In this document: piece after piece, positions 52,374 through 61,277 of the stretch
Layout of the letters: every line of letters starts with the position of its first letter
Position numbering within the stretch: the stretch's first letter is position 1
DNA from: Candidatus Poribacteria bacterium
GTDB taxonomy: Bacteria; Poribacteria; WGA-4E; GCA-2687025
DNA length: 64,000 nt
NCBI GenBank assembly: GCA_028818695.1
Contig: JAPPNK010000007.1
Span: 50,144 to 114,143 of the forward strand
Direction: 5' to 3'
Translations under genes and position numbers: made by a program
The notes under the pieces: generated by a model
The model's database searches: none
Seen by the model: the letters and a program-made list of their open reading frames with translations, nothing else
What the model was told of the DNA's origin: nothing

Positions 52374-54380
52374 ATGAGTGAAGAGCGGCATTATCCATCT
52401 TCCCGCAGTCAACATCCTCGGCTTCTGGAAAAGTACGGCGCCTACTGTCAAGGCTGTGGACGCAATTTTAGCGGCAAACCCAGCGCCCTAGAAGTTGACC
52501 ACATCCGTCCAAAATCCGACGACGGAACGGACGCATTTGAGAACTTAACCCTGTTATGTCCCGCATGCAACCGAACTAAAAGCGACAAGATGACGTTAAC
52601 AGGTTTGCAACTACACAATCGGCGCGAAGGAATTTTACTGCCTAAAAACGAAGCTAACTTGAAACTGGGACGCGGCGCAAACAATGAATGGCGGACAGCG
52701 CTTGTGGAGGCCCTGCAACAGCTGGTGCAGGCGGCTCCTGAGGAGTGGGAGGCGCTGCAGAAGGCGCAAGCGGCGCAGTGGTCGGTGGACGCGACGCTAC
52801 AAGAGGCGGCTCCTGAGGAGTGGGAGGCACATCAGAAGGCGCTGCAAGCGGCGAAGACGGCAGAGCAAGAGGCGATGGCGACATCACAGGAGCGAGGTGT
52901 AAGAGGCTCTGCGAAGGCGGAAGTGGCGTATCAATCGGCGTTTGAGGCGTATTATTCGGCAACGACGGCGCTGGAGTTGGCGGCGCCTGGAGCGGGGGAT
53001 ACGCTCAGCGACGCGGAGGCGGCGTTTCGGTCGGCAAAGACAGCTCTGGAGGCGTTGGTTCCTGATAAATGTAAGGCGTTGCTGGAAGCGGAGGCAGCAT
53101 TTCGGTCGGCGGCTCCGGATGCGTACAAGGAGTTTTTCAAGGAATATTGGGCGTATATAGAGGCTTTGGTTTCTGATGAGTGGACGGCGAAAACGGCTCT
53201 GTTGAAGATGCGGGCGCCGGAGGCTGAGGGGGTTAGAAGGGCAGTGTCGGCTCTGCTGACGACAATTCCTGAGGAGCGGGGCGCGGTGGTTAGAAGAGCG
53301 GTGTCGGCTCTGCTGGAGGCGGCTCCTGAGGAGTGGGCGGCGGTAGAAACAGCGCGGAAGGTGTATGTGTCGGCTCTGCGGGCGGCGGCTGGGAAGGCGA
53401 AAGTAATTGATCATCCCGATAGATGGGAATGGCAAGAGGCACTGCTGCAGGACGCAGCATTGCAGGAGGCGACGAAGGCAAAGGAGAAGGCGTGGCGGAT
53501 TCTGCGCGCGGCGGCTCCTAAGGAATTGGCGGAGTTGGCGGTGTTGACAAGAAGGCAGGCAGCTCCTGATGAGTGGAAGGCATATGAAAAGGCCGCGTTG
53601 ATAGGATATAAAGAGGTGATTGACGACGGGCCTTATGACTACAAAGAGGCGGCAGCTGAATATGACGCGGCGGCGGCGAGAGGGCGCATGAAACGCGCGG
53701 CGCCAGATGCGTGGGCAGAGCTGAAAAAAGCGGCGCGCGCGTTGAAACACGCGGCGCCTTATGAGTATGCTGAATGGGATGCGCCGAGTCACCGCGAGCC
53801 GTGCGATGAATGGGCCGCCTATGAAACGGCGATGGCTGCGTTAAGAGATGCTGATCCTGATGTATATCAGGCATGGGAGAAGGCGGATAAGACGCTGCGC
53901 GAAGCTGAGCCGTTTAATCCGCGTATCGACCGCCTGGACTGGCGAGCCGTCGAGTTGCCACGCTTTAAGTGGGACGCATCGGCGTTGCCTCTGCAGGAAG
54001 CAGTGCGGGCTGAATGGGATGCAGTGAGAAAGGGGACAGCGCAAGCTGAATATGACGCGGCGATGGACGCCGCAGAGGCAGATTTGCGAGCGACTGCGTA
54101 TGAAACGGCGGCGCAAGCAAACGGGGTTAAGAGAGCGAAGATAGCGTTTGAGGTGGCGAAGCAAGTTGCATATCAGACGGTAAATGATGTGGGGGCGCCG
54201 CGAGCTGAAAAGGAGGCGGCACGGGCTGAGTCGAAGGCTGCGCGTGCTGAATTAGAGGCGGCATGTCGCGCGGCGTGGGATGCGGCGGACGTTAAATATA
54301 AGGCTGATTTAGAAGCAGCAATGGAGGCGGCACGGGCAAAGGCTCAGCTGAAGGCGCGGGCGCCAGAGGTAGAGGGTTAA
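52374..54380 (+). CDS. HNH nuclease-domain protein with long alanine-rich repeat tail
   Basis: 668 residues before an early stop. Residues 20-75 are an HNH finger: CQGC (25-28), VDHIRPKSDDG with the H-x-x-P catalytic/His region, ENLTLLCPACNRTKS giving a second CxxC and Asn. From about 110 to the end the protein consists of helical, low-complexity units of 15-25 residues such as AAPEEWEALQKA, AAPEEWEAHQKA, APDEWKAYEKAA, APDAWAELKKAA, AAPYEYAEWDA, DPDVYQAWEKA. No membrane or signal segment. The fold of the tail is probably long alpha solenoid or coiled coil. The role is unknown; a frameshifted tail follows. Confidence 0.82.
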   Translation: MSEERHYPSSRSQHPRLLEKYGAYCQGCGRNFSGKPSALEVDHIRPKSDDGTDAFENLTLLCPACNRTKSDKMTLTGLQLHNRREGILLPKNEANLKLGRGANNEWRTALVEALQQLVQAAPEEWEALQKAQAAQWSVDATLQEAAPEEWEAHQKALQAAKTAEQEAMATSQERGVRGSAKAEVAYQSAFEAYYSATTALELAAPGAGDTLSDAEAAFRSAKTALEALVPDKCKALLEAEAAFRSAAPDAYKEFFKEYWAYIEALVSDEWTAKTALLKMRAPEAEGVRRAVSALLTTIPEERGAVVRRAVSALLEAAPEEWAAVETARKVYVSALRAAAGKAKVIDHPDRWEWQEALLQDAALQEATKAKEKAWRILRAAAPKELAELAVLTRRQAAPDEWKAYEKAALIGYKEVIDDGPYDYKEAAAEYDAAAARGRMKRAAPDAWAELKKAARALKHAAPYEYAEWDAPSHREPCDEWAAYETAMAALRDADPDVYQAWEKADKTLREAEPFNPRIDRLDWRAVELPRFKWDASALPLQEAVRAEWDAVRKGTAQAEYDAAMDAAEADLRATAYETAAQANGVKRAKIAFEVAKQVAYQTVNDVGAPRAEKEAARAESKAARAELEAACRAAWDAADVKYKADLEAAMEAARAKAQLKARAPEVEG

Positions 54381-54528
54381 GAGAGAGGAGAAGGCGCTTA
54401 AGAGGACGCGGTCGGCGCATGAAACGGCGCGGAGTGAATCGCGCAGGGCGTTGCTAGCTCTGCGGTTTGCGGCGCGGGATGAGTATTCAGCGCTGCAGAA
54501 TGCGTGGATAGGTAATGAAACCTATTAA
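54381..54528 (+). pseudogene. Frameshifted tail of the HNH/repeat gene
   Basis: In the +1 frame from 54376 the sequence continues VKREEKALKRTRSAHETARS, then AARDEYSALQNAWIGNETY and a TAA at 54526-54528. This has the same composition and A-A-x-D-E-Y-x-A-L motif as the repeats, so the original reading frame probably extended through it; a one-base change near GAGGGTT (54373-54378) ended it early, or it is a sequencing error. Confidence 0.65.
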
Positions 54529-54622
54529 CCTTTATTACGGCGATTGACAAAAGAATAAGCGCAGCATTGGTTGCACAAGCAGGTCGTTTCCGCTGTTCAT
54601 CGCCGTTTTTTGTCATGACGCC

Positions 54623-54783
54623 CCAACTTTATGCATGAGGTTGACATGCGAAGGCAGACGGTTTCTCCGGCGCCTCTAGATTCCCGCTTGCGCGGGAATG
54701 ACGGTCTGGTTTGCGAAGCCTTTTCCCCCATGAATAATAAAGGCTTTGTTCGATCAAATATCCTAGCTTTCTGCCTAGTTCAG
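54623..54783. repeat. MITE-like element, second long copy
   Basis: In the gap 54529-54869. CCAACTTTATGCATGAGG (54623-54640) recurs inverted at 1582-1599; the hairpin ATTCCCGC-TTGC-GCGGGAAT is at 54680-54699, and GACGGTCTGGTTTGCGAAGCC with the stretch up to 54783 resembles 8070-8150. No other feature is seen in the gap. Confidence 0.6.
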
Positions 54784-54869
54784 ACAAACGCAGTATGCGC
54801 GGACATACGCAATTTCGCGTTATGAGCGCTGCGGGCGCAAGCACGGTCCGCCTGCGCCCGCCGCATAGA

Positions 54870-57098
54870 TCAACCGCGAAGGATGTACTCCTTGCCCGCC
54901 TCCGTCTCAAATGCGGCGGAGCCGTCCTCCTGCGTCGTCGCCTCGGCTCCCTCCACAACGACGCCTCCCTTTGAACGGACGCGGCATGCGTTGCCGAGAA
55001 TGGACAAAAGACGCGCCTCCTTTAAGCCGCCGTTCTCCCACTCGATATCGACCTCAAAGCCGCCGCGCGCCCGCAGACCTTTTACCCATCCGCTCTGCCA
55101 GGCAGACGGCAGCGCCGGCAGCAGCGCGATCTCGCCCGCATGGCTTTGAAGCAGCATCTCCACAACGCCTGACGCGCCGCCAAAGTTGCCGTCGATCTGA
55201 AACGGCGGGTGCGCGTCAAACATGTTCGGGTAGGTTCCCGTCGCAATGAGGCTCTCCAGCATCAGATAGGCATGGTCGCCGTCCTCAAACCGCGCCCAGA
55301 AGTTCACCTTCCACGCCTTGCTCCAACCTGTGCCGCCGTCCCCGCGTATGAGCAGCGATTGCTTCGCCGCCTCGCACAGGTCGGGCGTCCCGCGCGGCGC
55401 GATCTCGCTGCCCGGATGCAGCCCCCACAGGTGCGACACATGGCGGTGCCGCTCGTTCGGGTTGTCCTTGTCTTCAAGCCACTCCTGCAGCTGCCCCAGC
55501 CGCCCGATCTGGTTCGGCGCGATGCGCTCATGCATCTCCTGGAGCCGCGCGCGGAACTCCGCGTCCACATCCAGGATCGCGCTCGCCTTCGCGCACGAGT
55601 CGAACAGGGCGCGGATGATCTGATGGTCCATCGTCGGGCCGGCGACCAGCCCTCCCAGCTCCGGCGAGTTGGACGGCGTACTGATGAGCCGTCCTGTCTT
55701 CGGATCTTCGATGAGAAAATCCACAAAAAACTCCGCCGCGCCTTTCATGAGCGGGTAGGCGCGTTCCGCCAAGAACGCCTTGTCTTCAGTGAACAGGTAC
55801 CGCTCCCAAAGATGCTGGCACAGCCATGCGCCGCCTGTAACCCAGATGCCGTGGTTCGAGGCGTTGATGGGCGCGGCGCCGCGCCACATGTCGGTGTTGT
55901 GGTGGAGTACCCATCCGCCGCATCCGTAATGTTCCTGCGCCGTTCGTACGCCTGTTTGCGCGACGTCGGCGATCATGTCGAACAGCGGCTCGTGGCATTC
56001 GGACAAGTTCGCCGCCTCCGCCGGCCAGTAGTTCATCTCGATGTTGATGTTGACGGTGTATTTGCTGCCCCAGGGCGGGTTTTTGCTCTCGTTCCAGATG
56101 CCCTGCAGGTTGAGCGTCTGCGTCCCAGGGCGCGAGCCGCTGATCATGAGATAGCGCCCGAATTGAAAATACGCCGCCGCCAGTTCAGGGTCGTTGTTGT
56201 CGGCAAACGCTTTGATGCGCGCATCGGTCGGCCGGTCGGGGTCGTCCGAGTCGCCGAGGTGAATCTGAACGCGGTTGAAAAGCGCCTGATAGTCGTCAAT
56301 ATGCTCTTTTTTGGCGGAGTCGTAGTCGGCTTGCAGGGCGAGGGCGGCGCGTTCGGCGCACAGCTCGGCAGGGTCGGCGTCGGCGGTTTTGAAGTCGCGC
56401 GCCGAGGAGGCGCCCGTCAAAATGAGAGTCGCCGACTCCGCCTCTTCGATATGGGCGATTCCGTCCGCAATGCTGACGAGTCCGCCTTTTGTCTGAATGT
56501 GAAGCCGCGCCTCAAAGCGCGTGATCCCGTTCTCCACCTTGCCCCGCATGACTAGCGCCTCATCCGACAGCGGCTCCGTTTCCGCCCCTTCATGGGGCGA
56601 ATCGAGCCGCGCGGAGAAAGAGACCCCCTTGCCGCCGCCCTGAATGCGGATAAAAATCGCTTGGCGCGGCGCGCTTGCAAACATCTCCCGCGTCCATTCG
56701 ATGCCGTTCTCATCCGCATATTGAACGGAGGCGACCGCTTTGCCGATGTCCAGCTCGCGCCTGTAATCTTGGACATGTTCGCCGCCTTCAAACTCTATGA
56801 TCAGGTCGCCGAAGGGCTGGTAGGACTCCTGCCTCAAAGGTATGCTCATGAATTCGCGCGCGGCAAGCTCTTCCGCCTCGCGCTGCTTGCCGTCGAACAG
56901 CAGCTGGCGTATGGCGCCGAGATGTTGGACGGCTCCTTCATGGGCGTAATCGTGCGGCTGCCCCGACCAGATGGTGTCCTCGTTGAACTGTATGCGTTCC
57001 GCGTCCGTTTTGCCGAAGATCATGGCTCCGAAGCGCCCGTTTCCGATCGGATGCGCTTCGACCCACTGCTCGGCTGGCTTGTCATGGTAAAGTTTCAT
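54870..57098 (-). CDS. Glycoside hydrolase family 95 (alpha-L-fucosidase type)
   Basis: 742 residues, the GH95 length. N-terminal beta domain ([38 protein letters not shown]), then an (alpha/alpha)6 barrel with [27 protein letters not shown] (catalytic Glu region), [11 protein letters not shown] and [19 protein letters not shown], and a C-terminal beta domain. GH95 enzymes remove alpha-1,2-fucose (or galactose) by inversion. No signal peptide is visible, so it may act after import. In the same direction as the propeller, sulfatase and amidohydrolase genes; a repeat element lies between. Confidence 0.93.
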   Translation of the reverse strand: MKLYHDKPAEQWVEAHPIGNGRFGAMIFGKTDAERIQFNEDTIWSGQPHDYAHEGAVQHLGAIRQLLFDGKQREAEELAAREFMSIPLRQESYQPFGDLIIEFEGGEHVQDYRRELDIGKAVASVQYADENGIEWTREMFASAPRQAIFIRIQGGGKGVSFSARLDSPHEGAETEPLSDEALVMRGKVENGITRFEARLHIQTKGGLVSIADGIAHIEEAESATLILTGASSARDFKTADADPAELCAERAALALQADYDSAKKEHIDDYQALFNRVQIHLGDSDDPDRPTDARIKAFADNNDPELAAAYFQFGRYLMISGSRPGTQTLNLQGIWNESKNPPWGSKYTVNINIEMNYWPAEAANLSECHEPLFDMIADVAQTGVRTAQEHYGCGGWVLHHNTDMWRGAAPINASNHGIWVTGGAWLCQHLWERYLFTEDKAFLAERAYPLMKGAAEFFVDFLIEDPKTGRLISTPSNSPELGGLVAGPTMDHQIIRALFDSCAKASAILDVDAEFRARLQEMHERIAPNQIGRLGQLQEWLEDKDNPNERHRHVSHLWGLHPGSEIAPRGTPDLCEAAKQSLLIRGDGGTGWSKAWKVNFWARFEDGDHAYLMLESLIATGTYPNMFDAHPPFQIDGNFGGASGVVEMLLQSHAGEIALLPALPSAWQSGWVKGLRARGGFEVDIEWENGGLKEARLLSILGNACRVRSKGGVVVEGAEATTQEDGSAAFETEAGKEYILRG

Positions 57099-57174
57099 AG
57101 GCGCCCTGTTTTGTTGTTGTTTGGCTCATGTTATACCACGCCTCCGCCCCTCCGTCTTTACCGCAGAGCGCGGG

Positions 57175-57270
57175 GCAGTCTCTATATGCGATGTTTTGAT
57201 TTTAGAGAGCCGTTTTGGAAATATGAAGGCTGTCTGCGAAGACTCTGGATTCCCGCTTGCGCGGGAATGC
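57175..57270 (-). repeat. Dispersed hairpin element with long tail (copy D, inverted)
   Basis: Reverse complement of copies A-C: GCAGTCTCTATATGCGATG, TTTTGATTTTAGAGAGCCGT, TTTTGGAAATATGAAGGCTG, then the hairpin ATTCCCGC-TTGC-GCGGGAAT (57249-57268). A further decayed hairpin (CCTCGCGGAAGCGGGG) follows at 57274-57289. Fills the gap 57099-57330. Confidence 0.8.
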
Positions 57271-57330
57271 ATGTCCTCGCGGAAGCGGGGAACGGCATGG
57301 GTCGGCGCAACGCCGTGTAGAAAATGGATT

Positions 57331-58506
57331 TCATTGCCGATGGAAGCGGACGCGGCGGCCTGCCATAAAATGCGGCTCCCCGCCGCGGTCTAGATGGTGC
57401 CAGCGCGGGGAGTACCCGTAAATGAGCCAGCCCTCCCGTCCGTTCGGGTCGTCCATGATCAGCGCTGGGTGCCACGCCAGCTCCTTATACGGAACGGCGA
57501 CGGAGAATGCGCGCATGATCTGCGCCGGCATTGTCCAGTCGATTCCGTTCTCCGACGTTGAGACGTATATTCCGCTGTGAAACGGTTTCATCGGCGGATT
57601 GCCGCCGGCGTATTCGCGCCATGCGTTCATATTAAAAAACATGACATACCGCTCCAGCGCCGGCATCCATACGACATGCGGGAAGGTCGCGTCCGCGCCG
57701 ATATTCAGCCCCGACATGACAGGGTCGTCCAGCCCGCCCATGCCAGGTTCGCTGAACGCCCCGCCGCGCCATTTTTCCCAGTCTTCAGGCGCGGGCGGCT
57801 TGCCGTTCTGGATGGAGGCGCGGGCAACGCAAATCTGAACGCCGCGCCCCTCCGCCCGCGAATGGTCCACATAATACAGCAGCAGAAAATCGCCGCCGCG
57901 CCCAAGCGTCAAACACGCCTCCCCCGCCCCTTGATCAGGCATGCCGCCCGGCTCCTTCGCCTGACGGCTGCGCAAAGCGACTCCCGTTTTAACAAACGAC
58001 AGCCCCCCGTCCATCGAGACGGCGGAACCGATCTGCGCGTAGTAACCCGGCACCCCAGGCCCGACATCCGCCATGCCTTCATGGTCTTCGGCGTGGTATA
58101 CGGCGTAGAGCGTTCCGTCTGGGAATCGGTGGACTCCGCAGACGCCGGCGTATCCGTTGTCAAACTCGCCGGGGCGCCCTGGCGCGAGAACCTGCGCGCC
58201 CGCCCGCAACGAGCGCATGTCCTCTCCTTCAAAGAGGTAAACGGACGTCCCCGCCGTGACGAGAAGACGCAGCGGACGGCGGCTCAACAGGACGGACGCC
58301 GTGTCGGGGAAGTAGCTCAACCCCCCGTCCATCGCGTCGGCGCGCGTCAACAGCGTCTCCTGCGCGGACAGCTCCATCTGAACGCCGCCCGTCTCGACCG
58401 TCAACGGCTCCAATCCCCAAGCCGCGCATGCGAGCTGGCAGACCGCCGCCAGCGCGGCCGAAAACGCCGCCGCGCGTTCAGTCCTGCCGCTCTTGGTACG
58501 GCACAT
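57331..58506 (-). CDS. Secreted sialidase/BNR-like propeller protein
   Basis: 391 residues. Signal peptide near 10-30 (AAAFSAALAAVCQLACA). The rest forms about five beta-sheet units with S-x-D-G-G-x-S/T-F (YFPDTAS; SAVSMDGGLSF) and VSTSENGIDWTMPAQIM, the Asp-box pattern of sialidases and exo-acting glycosidases. WHPALIMDDPN and GYSPRWHHLDRGG at the end look like the glycosidase-type loop. Likely acts on extracellular glycans or serves as lectin; no single catalytic set can be assigned. Ends 29 bases inside the next gene. Confidence 0.65.
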   Translation of the reverse strand: MCRTKSGRTERAAAFSAALAAVCQLACAAWGLEPLTVETGGVQMELSAQETLLTRADAMDGGLSYFPDTASVLLSRRPLRLLVTAGTSVYLFEGEDMRSLRAGAQVLAPGRPGEFDNGYAGVCGVHRFPDGTLYAVYHAEDHEGMADVGPGVPGYYAQIGSAVSMDGGLSFVKTGVALRSRQAKEPGGMPDQGAGEACLTLGRGGDFLLLYYVDHSRAEGRGVQICVARASIQNGKPPAPEDWEKWRGGAFSEPGMGGLDDPVMSGLNIGADATFPHVVWMPALERYVMFFNMNAWREYAGGNPPMKPFHSGIYVSTSENGIDWTMPAQIMRAFSVAVPYKELAWHPALIMDDPNGREGWLIYGYSPRWHHLDRGGEPHFMAGRRVRFHRQ

Positions 58507-59890
58507 CGCGGACGCGCGCCTGTTGACGGCTCAGCTCCTGCTTCAGCTGCGTGACAATCAGCGCGTAGTCGGGGTGATGGTAGACGTTGTTCATCTCGCG
58601 CGGGTCCTCATGCAGATCGAACAGCTCCCACTCCGGCGGCGTCGCTTCGCCGCGCGTTCCAGGGTTGTCAAGCGGATCGCCGTAGTAGTAGATCAGCTTG
58701 TAGCGGTGCGTCCGCAAGCCGTAGTGCGCCGCCACATTGTGATGCGCCCCATGCATCCAGTAGCGGTAGTACATGGAGATCTGCCAGTCTTCCGGCACGA
58801 CGCCTTCCAGTATCGGGCGGAAGCTGCTGCCCTGCCACGGGATCGGAATGTCGACCTCGGCGTAATCCAGGAAGGTCGGGGCGAAGTCGACGTTCAGGAT
58901 CATCTCGTCCGTCACGACGCCAGGCTCAATCCCGGCGGGGTAGCGGATGATGAACGGCATGCGCAGCGACTCTTCGTACATGAACCGCTTGTCGTACCAG
59001 CCGTGATCGCCCAGGAAGAAGCCCTGATCGGAGGTGTACACGACGATCGTCTCTTCGGCGATGTCCTCCTCTTCGAGGTAGTCCAGCAGCCGTCCGACAT
59101 TGTCGTCGATGGAGGCGACGCAGCGCAGGTAGTCCTTGATGTACTTCTGGTATTTCCAGCTCGTCTCTTCCTCTTCGGAGAGTCCTTCTGGAACCGGTTC
59201 GTTTTTCAGGTCGCGGGCGTTCAGGTCTCTGCCGACGCGCATTTCCGCGTTCTTTGCCGCGGCCGCCCGGTTGGAGTAGTCGTCGAAAAGGTTGTCCGGC
59301 TCAGGGATCTCCTCGTCGGCGTACATGTCCGCGTGTTTCTCGTCAGGGTCCCACGGGCGGTGCGGCGCTTTGTGGTGGCACATCAGAAGAAACGGCTTCT
59401 CCGGGTCCCGATTCCGCATCCATTCAAGCGACAGGTCGGTGATGATGTCGGTCGTGTAACCTTCGTAGTTTTTCCGCTCGCCCATGTCGATCATGACAGG
59501 GTCATGGTAGGCTCCCTGCCCGGGCAGGACGTTCCAGTAATCGAACCCTGTCGGGTCGTTCGCCCCGCCATGTCCGAGATGCCACTTGCCGATCATGGCG
59601 GTCTGGTAGCCGTTGCGCTGGAGCAGCTGCGGGAAGGTGAGCTGCCGGCTGTCGAGCGGCGTCGCCAGGGTGGTGACTCGGTTCACATGGTTGTAGGTGC
59701 CGGTCAGGATCGTCGCGCGGCTGGGCGAACAGATCGAGTTGGTGCAGAAGCAGTGGTTGAACAGCATGCCTTCTTGGGCGATGCGGTCCAGGTTCGGGGT
59801 TGCGTTGATTCGGCTCCCGTAGCAGCTCATTGCGTGGGAGGCGTGATCGTCCGACATGATGAACAAGATGTTTGGTCGGGTATCGGCCAA
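58478..59890 (-). CDS. Formylglycine-dependent sulfatase
   Basis: 470 residues. Type I sulfatase: RPNILFIMSDDHASHAMSCYGS with metal-binding D-D, catalytic C-S-P-S-R-A-T-I-L-T-G at about 55, MIGKWHLGH, VYTSDQGFFLGDHGWYDKRFMYEESLRMP and the late YRYWMHGAHHNVAAHYGLRT. The Cys (in C-x-P-S-R) would be turned to formylglycine. No signal peptide is evident. Together with GH95 it suggests degradation of sulfated fucose- or GlcNAc-containing polymers. Starts just downstream of the amidohydrolase. Confidence 0.93.
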   Translation of the reverse strand: MADTRPNILFIMSDDHASHAMSCYGSRINATPNLDRIAQEGMLFNHCFCTNSICSPSRATILTGTYNHVNRVTTLATPLDSRQLTFPQLLQRNGYQTAMIGKWHLGHGGANDPTGFDYWNVLPGQGAYHDPVMIDMGERKNYEGYTTDIITDLSLEWMRNRDPEKPFLLMCHHKAPHRPWDPDEKHADMYADEEIPEPDNLFDDYSNRAAAAKNAEMRVGRDLNARDLKNEPVPEGLSEEEETSWKYQKYIKDYLRCVASIDDNVGRLLDYLEEEDIAEETIVVYTSDQGFFLGDHGWYDKRFMYEESLRMPFIIRYPAGIEPGVVTDEMILNVDFAPTFLDYAEVDIPIPWQGSSFRPILEGVVPEDWQISMYYRYWMHGAHHNVAAHYGLRTHRYKLIYYYGDPLDNPGTRGEATPPEWELFDLHEDPREMNNVYHHPDYALIVTQLKQELSRQQARVRDVPYQERQD

Positions 59891-59912
59891 ATGGTGTCTC
59901 CTTCCGTGTTGC

Positions 59913-61235
59913 TTAGCGAATGCCCGATTGCCGTTTGAGCGCTTCGTTGCCCAGGCGCGTCACGGGCGGGGTGTGCGATTCGGGTCGGCCGAGCTCCGCC
60001 TCGGCGCGTTCAGGCGTCCATAGGTCGCCCGCGCGCGCGGCGGCGCATGCTTTCAGTCTCAACCTTCCGATCTCTTCAATTCCATGAGTATCCACAAAAA
60101 CGGTCTCTTCTTCAACCAATTCAAACACGCTCACATCTGCCGCGCCTCCGACGCGCAGGCTTCCAATCTCATTTTCCAGCCCGACCGCCTTTGCGGGAGC
60201 GCAGGTGACAGCGCGAATCACGTCGGTTAAGCTCATGCCGATGTTCAAAAACTTGGACGCGGTCGTCGGCAGGTCGAACGCCGGACCATGAACGCTCAAA
60301 CTATGCAGGTCGCTGCTGATGACATCCGGCAGAAAGCCCCGCTCTATAGCGCGCCGCCCCGTCGGGTAATGAAAGCTGCCGGAACCATGCCCAACATCGA
60401 ACAGGACGCCCCGCTTGCGCGCCTCCAGAACATGCGGCAGCAGGGAGTCGTCCGGCTGCAGTATCGTGTCGCCGCGCCCTTGAAAGCAATGCGTCACAAT
60501 GTCCCCAGGGCGCAGCAGGTTCAACACATCCGGCAGCGGAACGCCCGCGGCGATATGCGCCATGACGCGCGTCTGCGCCATTTCTGCCGCGGCGACGGCG
60601 AGGCGCAGCGGCTCCACGCCGTTTTCTCCGACCTGCGCCGCCCCCTGCCGCACCTTGATCCCGACGACCGTTTCAGGGTATTCCAGCGCCGTCTGCGCGG
60701 TCAGCTCCACATCGGCAAAACGAAGATCTTCCATCTCTCCGACGAGCGGATAGGTCAAGCCGATGCCGGAGATATGGACAAAGGCGTAGACTCGCGCGGC
60801 GGCGGGCTTGGCGATGAACTCCACAAAGCCGGGGAAATTCGCCCAGCCCGCCGAGCCGGCGTCCACCGCGGCGGAGACGCCTGAAGCGAGGCAGAACGGA
60901 TCGGGCAACACGCCCCAGGTCGTCGCGCCCCAGTAGGCGTGCGTGTGCAGGTCGATCCAGCCGGGGGTGACGATCTTGCCCCTGCAGTCGAAAACGCGGT
61001 CGTTCTCTTGCGCGTCGATGCTCTTTTCGATGGCGTCAATGCGCCCGTCTCGGAGGGCGACATCGGCGGCGGCGTCTATTCCGGCGCCTGGGTCAAGGAG
61101 GCGCCCGCCTTTCAGAAGCAGTCGGGGGAATCGTTCGGGTTGAGTTTCTCGCAAAGGCTTTACCGCCCTTTCATGGCATACAGCGACGCCGTCCATTTTA
61201 GCATAGATTGGAGCAGAATGCGTTTCTATGTTCAT
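59913..61235 (-). CDS. Deacetylase-type amidohydrolase (dihydroorotase-like)
   Basis: 440 residues from the ATG at 61235; an ATG at 61196 is a possible later start. TIM-barrel metal-dependent hydrolase: KIVTPGWIDLHTHAYWG (H-x-H), GIKVRQG with the Lys that is carbamylated in relatives, VMAHIAAGVPL and THCFQGRGD (metal His), and DVISSDLHSLS (catalytic Asp). This matches the amidohydrolase/deacetylase group related to dihydroorotase and EF_0837. The substrate could be an N-acetylated or cyclic amide; with the sulfatase next door, a modified amino sugar is plausible. Cytosolic. Confidence 0.88.
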   Translation of the reverse strand: MNIETHSAPIYAKMDGVAVCHERAVKPLRETQPERFPRLLLKGGRLLDPGAGIDAAADVALRDGRIDAIEKSIDAQENDRVFDCRGKIVTPGWIDLHTHAYWGATTWGVLPDPFCLASGVSAAVDAGSAGWANFPGFVEFIAKPAAARVYAFVHISGIGLTYPLVGEMEDLRFADVELTAQTALEYPETVVGIKVRQGAAQVGENGVEPLRLAVAAAEMAQTRVMAHIAAGVPLPDVLNLLRPGDIVTHCFQGRGDTILQPDDSLLPHVLEARKRGVLFDVGHGSGSFHYPTGRRAIERGFLPDVISSDLHSLSVHGPAFDLPTTASKFLNIGMSLTDVIRAVTCAPAKAVGLENEIGSLRVGGAADVSVFELVEEETVFVDTHGIEEIGRLRLKACAAARAGDLWTPERAEAELGRPESHTPPVTRLGNEALKRQSGIR

Positions 61236-61277
61236 GGCGCGGCGCGCAGGGCGGCGGAAGGCGAGTTGGCTCGCCCG

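Noticed and set aside
52884-53792. 302-residue minus-strand frame rich in R and S
   Set aside because: Opposite strand of the alanine-rich repeats in the HNH protein; composition is what the complement of that repeat gives.
55209-56555. 448-residue plus-strand frame
   Set aside because: Shadow of the GH95 gene; no family features.
58493-59938. 481-residue plus-strand open frame over the sulfatase
   Set aside because: Exact mirror of the sulfatase gene in high-GC sequence; valine/arginine-rich translation without motifs, while the minus strand encodes a complete sulfatase.
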